A stretch of DNA of 64,000 bases from Absicoccus porci (GTDB lineage Bacteria; Bacillota_I; Bacilli_A; Erysipelotrichales; Erysipelotrichaceae). Positions 60,705 through 64,000 of this stretch are shown one piece after another (the stretch's first letter is position 1; each line of letters begins with the position of its first letter). The stretch is from NCBI RefSeq assembly GCF_003725415.1, contig NZ_RJQC01000001.1, forward strand, positions 437,932-501,931, read 5' to 3'. Under the pieces are notes generated by a model, which was not told the origin of the DNA, ran no database searches, and saw nothing but the letters and a program-made list of their open reading frames with translations. The position numbers were made by a program, and so were the translations under genes.

Positions 60705-61566
60705 AGTATTAGAAAATGATGCCGGACAACGATTGGATAAATTCTTAATGAAGACGTTTCCTGATTTATCCAAGTCGATGATGTACAAGGGCATTCGTAA
60801 AAAGAAAATCAAAGTCAATCGTAAACGTTGTACATATGACCAAATGTTACAACCACATGATCATATTTTATTGTTTTTACCTCCCGATGTACTCAAAGAA
60901 AAAGAAAGAGAAGTGCCAAGTGCATCGACCCAATTGGATATTGTATTTGAAGATCAGAATCTTTTGATCATCAATAAACCTGCAGGATTATTGAGTCAAT
61001 CGGATCAAAAAGAAAAACAAGATTGTGTCGTTTCCAGAGTACAGGCATATCTGTATCAAAAAGGAGAATATACCATGGCCGATCATAGTTTTGCGCCAAC
61101 CATTTGTCATCGTTTAGATCGTAATACGGCCGGGTTGATCATTGCTGCCAAAAATGCAAATACCTTACGAATTATCAATCAAGCGATTGCCGAACGAGCC
61201 ATCAAAAAACAATATCGTGCTTTGGTCAGTGGGACTTTTTTATTGGATTCCTTTCAAATGCATGGATACCTAAAAAAAGAAGGCACAAAAGCAATTGTCA
61301 AAGATAAACCTACACCAGGTTTTGCGGAAGCTTATATGGATGTGAAAACAATATCCAAAAAGAAAGATGCGACCTGGTGTGATATCCTTTTACATACCGG
61401 AAGATTTCACCAGATTCGAGCTATGATGGGACACTTTCATCATCCTTTGGTTGGTGATCATAAATACGGATACGAAGGCCCCGAAAAACAATATTCCTTG
61501 ATTGCGTATCGATTGGATCTTCGTAACGTTCCCATGGAAATATCACAACGTATTTTTGAAATCTAA
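60691..61566 (+). CDS. RluA-family pseudouridine synthase with S4 domain
   Basis: A 291-residue rRNA-modifying enzyme. The S4 domain lies at about 10-70 (GQRLDKFLMKTFPDLSKSMM; DKFLMKTFP at about 14). The catalytic block HRLDRNTAGLIIAAKN carries the aspartate at about 143, and GRFHQIRAMMGHFHHPLVGD lies at about 235. It resembles the RluC branch. ATG 60691 lies within the end of the HAD gene with ttggag upstream. Confidence 0.88.
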   Translation: MKEIEVLENDAGQRLDKFLMKTFPDLSKSMMYKGIRKKKIKVNRKRCTYDQMLQPHDHILLFLPPDVLKEKEREVPSASTQLDIVFEDQNLLIINKPAGLLSQSDQKEKQDCVVSRVQAYLYQKGEYTMADHSFAPTICHRLDRNTAGLIIAAKNANTLRIINQAIAERAIKKQYRALVSGTFLLDSFQMHGYLKKEGTKAIVKDKPTPGFAEAYMDVKTISKKKDATWCDILLHTGRFHQIRAMMGHFHHPLVGDHKYGYEGPEKQYSLIAYRLDLRNVPMEISQRIFEI

Positions 61567-61589
61567 ATCATATCTTCATTTTAGATGTC

Positions 61590-61595
61590 TATAGT
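61590..61595 (+). promoter_or_regulatory. -10 of A24-like peptidase gene, predicts leaderless mRNA
   Basis: TATAGT (61590-61595), 6 nt, then ATG 61602; +1 falls on the A of ATG. No Shine-Dalgarno and no good -35 are present. Confidence 0.5.
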
Positions 61596-61601
61596 AAAAA
61601 T

Positions 61602-62027
61602 ATGGACATCTTTTTTTATTTGTATTTATTCGCTATTGCGATCAATGACTGGCAAACCATGTATTTTTCCAAGTGGTGGGTGCTTCCATCTCTGGTCATA
61701 CTGGGACTATTTTTTCCAGTGGATCTTGTTTCATCGTGTATGGGGACCTTCTTATTTGGTGGAATGTCGATCCTTCTTTATCATATCCATCACGATTGGA
61801 TTGGAGTGGCTGATGTAGCCTATCTCAGTTATTTTGGCTTTCTTCTAGGCTATGAACGAATGACGATTGCCCTATTGATAGGCATCAGTATTGGCCTGGT
61901 TTATGCCTATATTCGAAAAGCTAAAACGATTCCTTTTCTAACTTGTTTAAGTCTAGGATGTTTGGTTGCTTGGTGGCATGGGTATGAACTCTTTTATACC
62001 ATGCTTGCTCGAATCTGGATTCGATAG
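61602..62027 (+). CDS. A24 prepilin-peptidase-like membrane protein
   Basis: A 141-residue protein with about five membrane segments, resembling the peptidase half of type IV prepilin peptidases without the methylase part. The two expected aspartates are present: AINDWQTMYFS (D at about 16) and IGVADVAYLSYFG (D at about 69, in place of the usual GxGDxK). A late TIPFLTCLSLG block fits IPFGPFLxxG. No pilin or secretion genes are nearby, so the substrate is unknown. Its last 107 bp overlap the convergent rluA-family gene. Confidence 0.7.
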   Translation: MDIFFYLYLFAIAINDWQTMYFSKWWVLPSLVILGLFFPVDLVSSCMGTFLFGGMSILLYHIHHDWIGVADVAYLSYFGFLLGYERMTIALLIGISIGLVYAYIRKAKTIPFLTCLSLGCLVAWWHGYELFYTMLARIWIR

Positions 62028-62838
62028 GTAAAGAAAACATAAGATGTTCTTGTGTTAATGGATGGACGCATTCCATCTGATAATTTTGCAGCATCAAACC
62101 TTGATCATCTTCTTTTTGACCATAAATAGGATCATTAAGGATAGGATGCGAAAGATAGGCACAATGCACGCGAATTTGATGTTTACGCCCTGTCAACAAT
62201 GTCACATGTAAAAACGAAAGGGTTTGTGTCGCTTGTACGACATGAAAAAGGGTATGTGCTTCTTTCCCATGTGGATTTACGATCATGGCATTCGTATGTC
62301 GATTGCGACCAATGGAAAAATCTGCTTTTTTAATATGAGAAGGAAACGATCCTTTGACCAAACAACGATATTGCTTCTGGATGTTGGAAGACATAAACAA
62401 ATGATTGAGCATCCCTTGAAAAAAAGGATTCTTACAAAATAAGACCAGACCACTGGTTTCAAAATCAATACGATGACAAGCTTGTGCTTTGTGAGGCCAT
62501 CCACAATTATATAGATAGGCATTCACCCGATCTTGTAATGAATCGGTATGATTGCCATCATCATGGACTAGTAAAAAAGGTGGTTTATTGGCAACAAGTA
62601 GGATTTCATCTTCATAGACAATGGAAACGGAATCTTTTGTGGATAGGAACATATGATTTTCCAATGGAAAAACGATCGTGATCAATTGTTTGGCTTTATA
62701 TTGGTTTGGTAAGTTGTATTGTGTGGCTTTTCTTTTCGACAGATGAAAAAACTGTATCAAGTCTTGATTAGTTCCATCTTGTTGAGGTATCAATTGCATT
62801 TGATAAGCGTCTAAATATGTAAAAAGAAAGTGATTCAT
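61921..62838 (-). CDS. RluA-family pseudouridine synthase without clear S4 domain
   Basis: A 305-residue protein. The catalytic domain has VANKPPFLLVHDD (about 83), HRIDFETSGLVLFCKN (catalytic D at about 124) and GRKHQIRVHCAYLSHPILND (about 217). The N-terminal 70 residues are divergent and only loosely S4-like. It is the third RluA-type enzyme of the window and the most diverged; its target uridine is unknown. Its 3' end overlaps the A24-like gene by 107 bp. Confidence 0.82.
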   Translation of the reverse strand: MNHFLFTYLDAYQMQLIPQQDGTNQDLIQFFHLSKRKATQYNLPNQYKAKQLITIVFPLENHMFLSTKDSVSIVYEDEILLVANKPPFLLVHDDGNHTDSLQDRVNAYLYNCGWPHKAQACHRIDFETSGLVLFCKNPFFQGMLNHLFMSSNIQKQYRCLVKGSFPSHIKKADFSIGRNRHTNAMIVNPHGKEAHTLFHVVQATQTLSFLHVTLLTGRKHQIRVHCAYLSHPILNDPIYGQKEDDQGLMLQNYQMECVHPLTQEHLMFSLPIESRFEQAWYKRVHTHATKQPNILDLNKLEKESF

Positions 62839-62844
62839 AGATTC

Positions 62845-62853
62845 AGTATAGCA
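62845..62853 (-). promoter_or_regulatory. Extended -10 of rluA-family gene, predicts leaderless mRNA
   Basis: On the minus strand TGC-TATACT is followed by 6 nt and the ATG at 62838; +1 falls on the A of ATG. Confidence 0.65.
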
Positions 62854-62894
62854 CGGATGCGTGTTATAATTAGAATAGAAAAGGAGTGATTCGT

Positions 62895-63284
62895 ATGCGT
62901 ATTTTTAAATGTGATAAGTGTGGAAATTTGTATGAAATGATTGAACAAAAAAGTGGTTGTACACCTGTTTGTTGCGGTAGCCCAACACGGGAATTAAAAG
63001 CGGGCGAAGTCGATGCAGCTACGGAAAAGCATGTCCCTGTATTAAGTCAAGAAAATAATACGTTAGTCGTTAAAGTTGGCAGTGTACCTCATCCTATGCA
63101 AGATGTTCATTATATTATGAATATTTGGGCTGAATTTGAGGATGGCAGCATGGAACGTATTAGTTTAGTTCCTGGACAAGCACCAGAAACAACGATTGCT
63201 TTAAGAGGTCGTAAAGGACATGTAGTTGTATATGAATATTGCAACTTACACGGTCTTTGGAAAGCGGAAATGGATATTGCTTAG
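62895..63284 (+). CDS. Desulfoferrodoxin (superoxide reductase)
   Basis: A 129-residue iron protein that reduces superoxide to peroxide, typical of anaerobes. The N-terminal desulforedoxin domain has a four-Cys site (CDKCG at 5-9 and VCCGSP at about 26-31). The superoxide-reductase centre has H in EKHVPV (about 48), PHPM (about 69), HYIMNIW (about 75) and YCNLHGLW (Cys and His at about 117-120). All ligands are present. ATG 62895 has aaaggagtgat. It is followed by a terminator. Confidence 0.94.
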   Translation: MRIFKCDKCGNLYEMIEQKSGCTPVCCGSPTRELKAGEVDAATEKHVPVLSQENNTLVVKVGSVPHPMQDVHYIMNIWAEFEDGSMERISLVPGQAPETTIALRGRKGHVVVYEYCNLHGLWKAEMDIA

Positions 63285-63308
63285 CTCTGTTATTAACAGA
63301 GCTTTTTC
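63283..63308 (+). terminator. Terminator after desulfoferrodoxin gene
   Basis: A 10-bp perfect inverted repeat, agctctgtta then taacagagct (63283-63303), followed by Ts. Confidence 0.88.
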
Positions 63309-63320
63309 ATGGGAGAGAAT

Positions 63321-64000
63321 ATGACATTTTTTGAAGATGGTTTTAAGAAAAATGGTTTAATTTGGTTGCGTTATATCTATTTTGCGTTCGTAGGCTGTCT
63401 GATAGGTGCCATCATTGGCTTGGCCGAAACAATCTTTTGTCTTGGATTGAATTGGATCTTTAAAATTCGGGTTGGACATGAAATGTCATTATTGATTGCC
63501 ATGCCTTTTGTGGGCCTGTTGATCATTTTTATTTTTGTGAAATATGGTGGCCAAAGTAAAGAGGGAATGAATCTTGTTTTTAAAGTTGATCAAGGAAAGA
63601 GTCGTACCATCACCTATCGTTTAGTACCTTGTATGGTGCTTTCGACTTGGTTGACACATCTTGTTGGGGGAAGTGTTGGTCGAGAAGGTGTAGCCGTACA
63701 AATTGGGGCAACCTTATCGTATCGAATTGGAAAAAAATTGCCGTTTTCCATTCCTAAATCGATGTTATTGGAAACAGGTATTGCTGCCGGTTTTTCTGGT
63801 TTGTTTGGTACACCAATTGCCGCGGCATTCTTTGGCCTTGAAGTTTTAGTATCTGGGGCGATTCGTTATGAGGGATTATGTTCTGCATTAACAGGCTCGT
63901 TTATGGCAGCTTATATATCCAGCTTGTTTGGCATTCATGCGGAACAATTCGCATTGCCCCATGTATCCATTACGTTTTTCTTGATGTTACGGGTGATTCT
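63321..64000 (+). CDS. ClC-family chloride channel/antiporter (partial at window end)
   Basis: The first 226 residues of a ClC transporter, cut by the window edge. ATG 63321 follows gggagag. The selectivity-filter block GGSVGREGVAVQIGATL (about 115-131) carries the family GREG. GFSGLFGTPIAAAFFGLEV (about 155-173) is the second signature. At least five membrane segments are visible. Whether it is a channel or an H+/anion exchanger, or fluoride-specific, cannot be decided from this part. Confidence 0.88.
   Translation, partial: MTFFEDGFKKNGLIWLRYIYFAFVGCLIGAIIGLAETIFCLGLNWIFKIRVGHEMSLLIAMPFVGLLIIFIFVKYGGQSKEGMNLVFKVDQGKSRTITYRLVPCMVLSTWLTHLVGGSVGREGVAVQIGATLSYRIGKKLPFSIPKSMLLETGIAAGFSGLFGTPIAAAFFGLEVLVSGAIRYEGLCSALTGSFMAAYISSLFGIHAEQFALPHVSITFFLMLRVI

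Noticed and set aside
1..64000. CRISPR array or phage module
   Set aside because: No regularly spaced identical repeats, cas genes or phage structural genes were seen.

Overview
The window reads as chromosomal DNA of a low-GC Firmicute, most likely of the Erysipelotrichaceae/Erysipelotrichia (inference from gene neighbourhoods: rapZ-yvcK-whiA, rplU-prp-rpmA-obgE with an N-terminally extended L27, yceD-rpmF, cvpA-mutS2-uvrC, a DUF3196-like gene before tig, and a monomeric [FeFe] hydrogenase). TAA, TAG and TGA all act as stops in intact genes. Genes are dense and mostly housekeeping. I found no prophage, CRISPR array or intact transposon.

Layout. 1-1890: a decayed IS21-family element. 1890-8800: a GYF/zinc-ribbon membrane protein, a lysine-riboswitch-controlled lysine ABC importer, two overlapping VanY-type carboxypeptidases, a membrane protein and a hotdog thioesterase. 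8950-16400: a secreted glycosidase-like protein, VanZ-like and HAD genes, then rapZ-yvcK-whiA running into a lipoprotein/NusG-II/Gx-transporter group. 16400-25000: rex with its own operator, T-box-asnS, an amidase-fold protein without its catalytic residues, an ABC-F ATPase and dnaE. 25000-35700: L21 leader-rplU-prp-rpmA-obgE, recJ, apt, relA, ydcF-like/tmcAL on the minus strand, yceD-rpmF and a cytosolic LRR protein. 35700-46900: ubiB-like, lspA, rluD-like, comEB, rnhC (minus), cvpA-mutS2-uvrC, a VanY-fold pseudoenzyme, a phosphodiesterase and a B3/B4 protein. 47000-49540: two InlB-repeat proteins on either side of tRNA-Arg. 49580-54550: a DUF3196-like gene, tig, lon, engB. 54550-55110: a gene-free stretch with a tandem repeat that folds and shows compensatory changes. 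55110-64000: MATE exporter, nadE, [FeFe] hydrogenase with Rex-like sites, HAD phosphatase, two RluA-family genes, an A24-like peptidase, desulfoferrodoxin and the start of a ClC transporter.

How it fits together. Several genes point to anaerobic redox control: Rex senses NADH/NAD+, has an operator over its own promoter, and has a similar site over the hydrogenase promoter; desulfoferrodoxin removes superoxide. Cell-envelope genes recur: two apparently active VanY peptidases plus two envelope proteins that keep a hydrolase fold but have lost the metal ligands.

The strongest unexplained signals are: (1) nine genes on both strands whose -10 element lies exactly 6 nt before the start codon with no Shine-Dalgarno, which predicts leaderless mRNAs; (2) the covarying tandem RNA-like repeat at 54681-54982; (3) the two wall-hydrolase-fold pseudoenzymes; (4) Rex operators over the rex and hydrogenase promoters.
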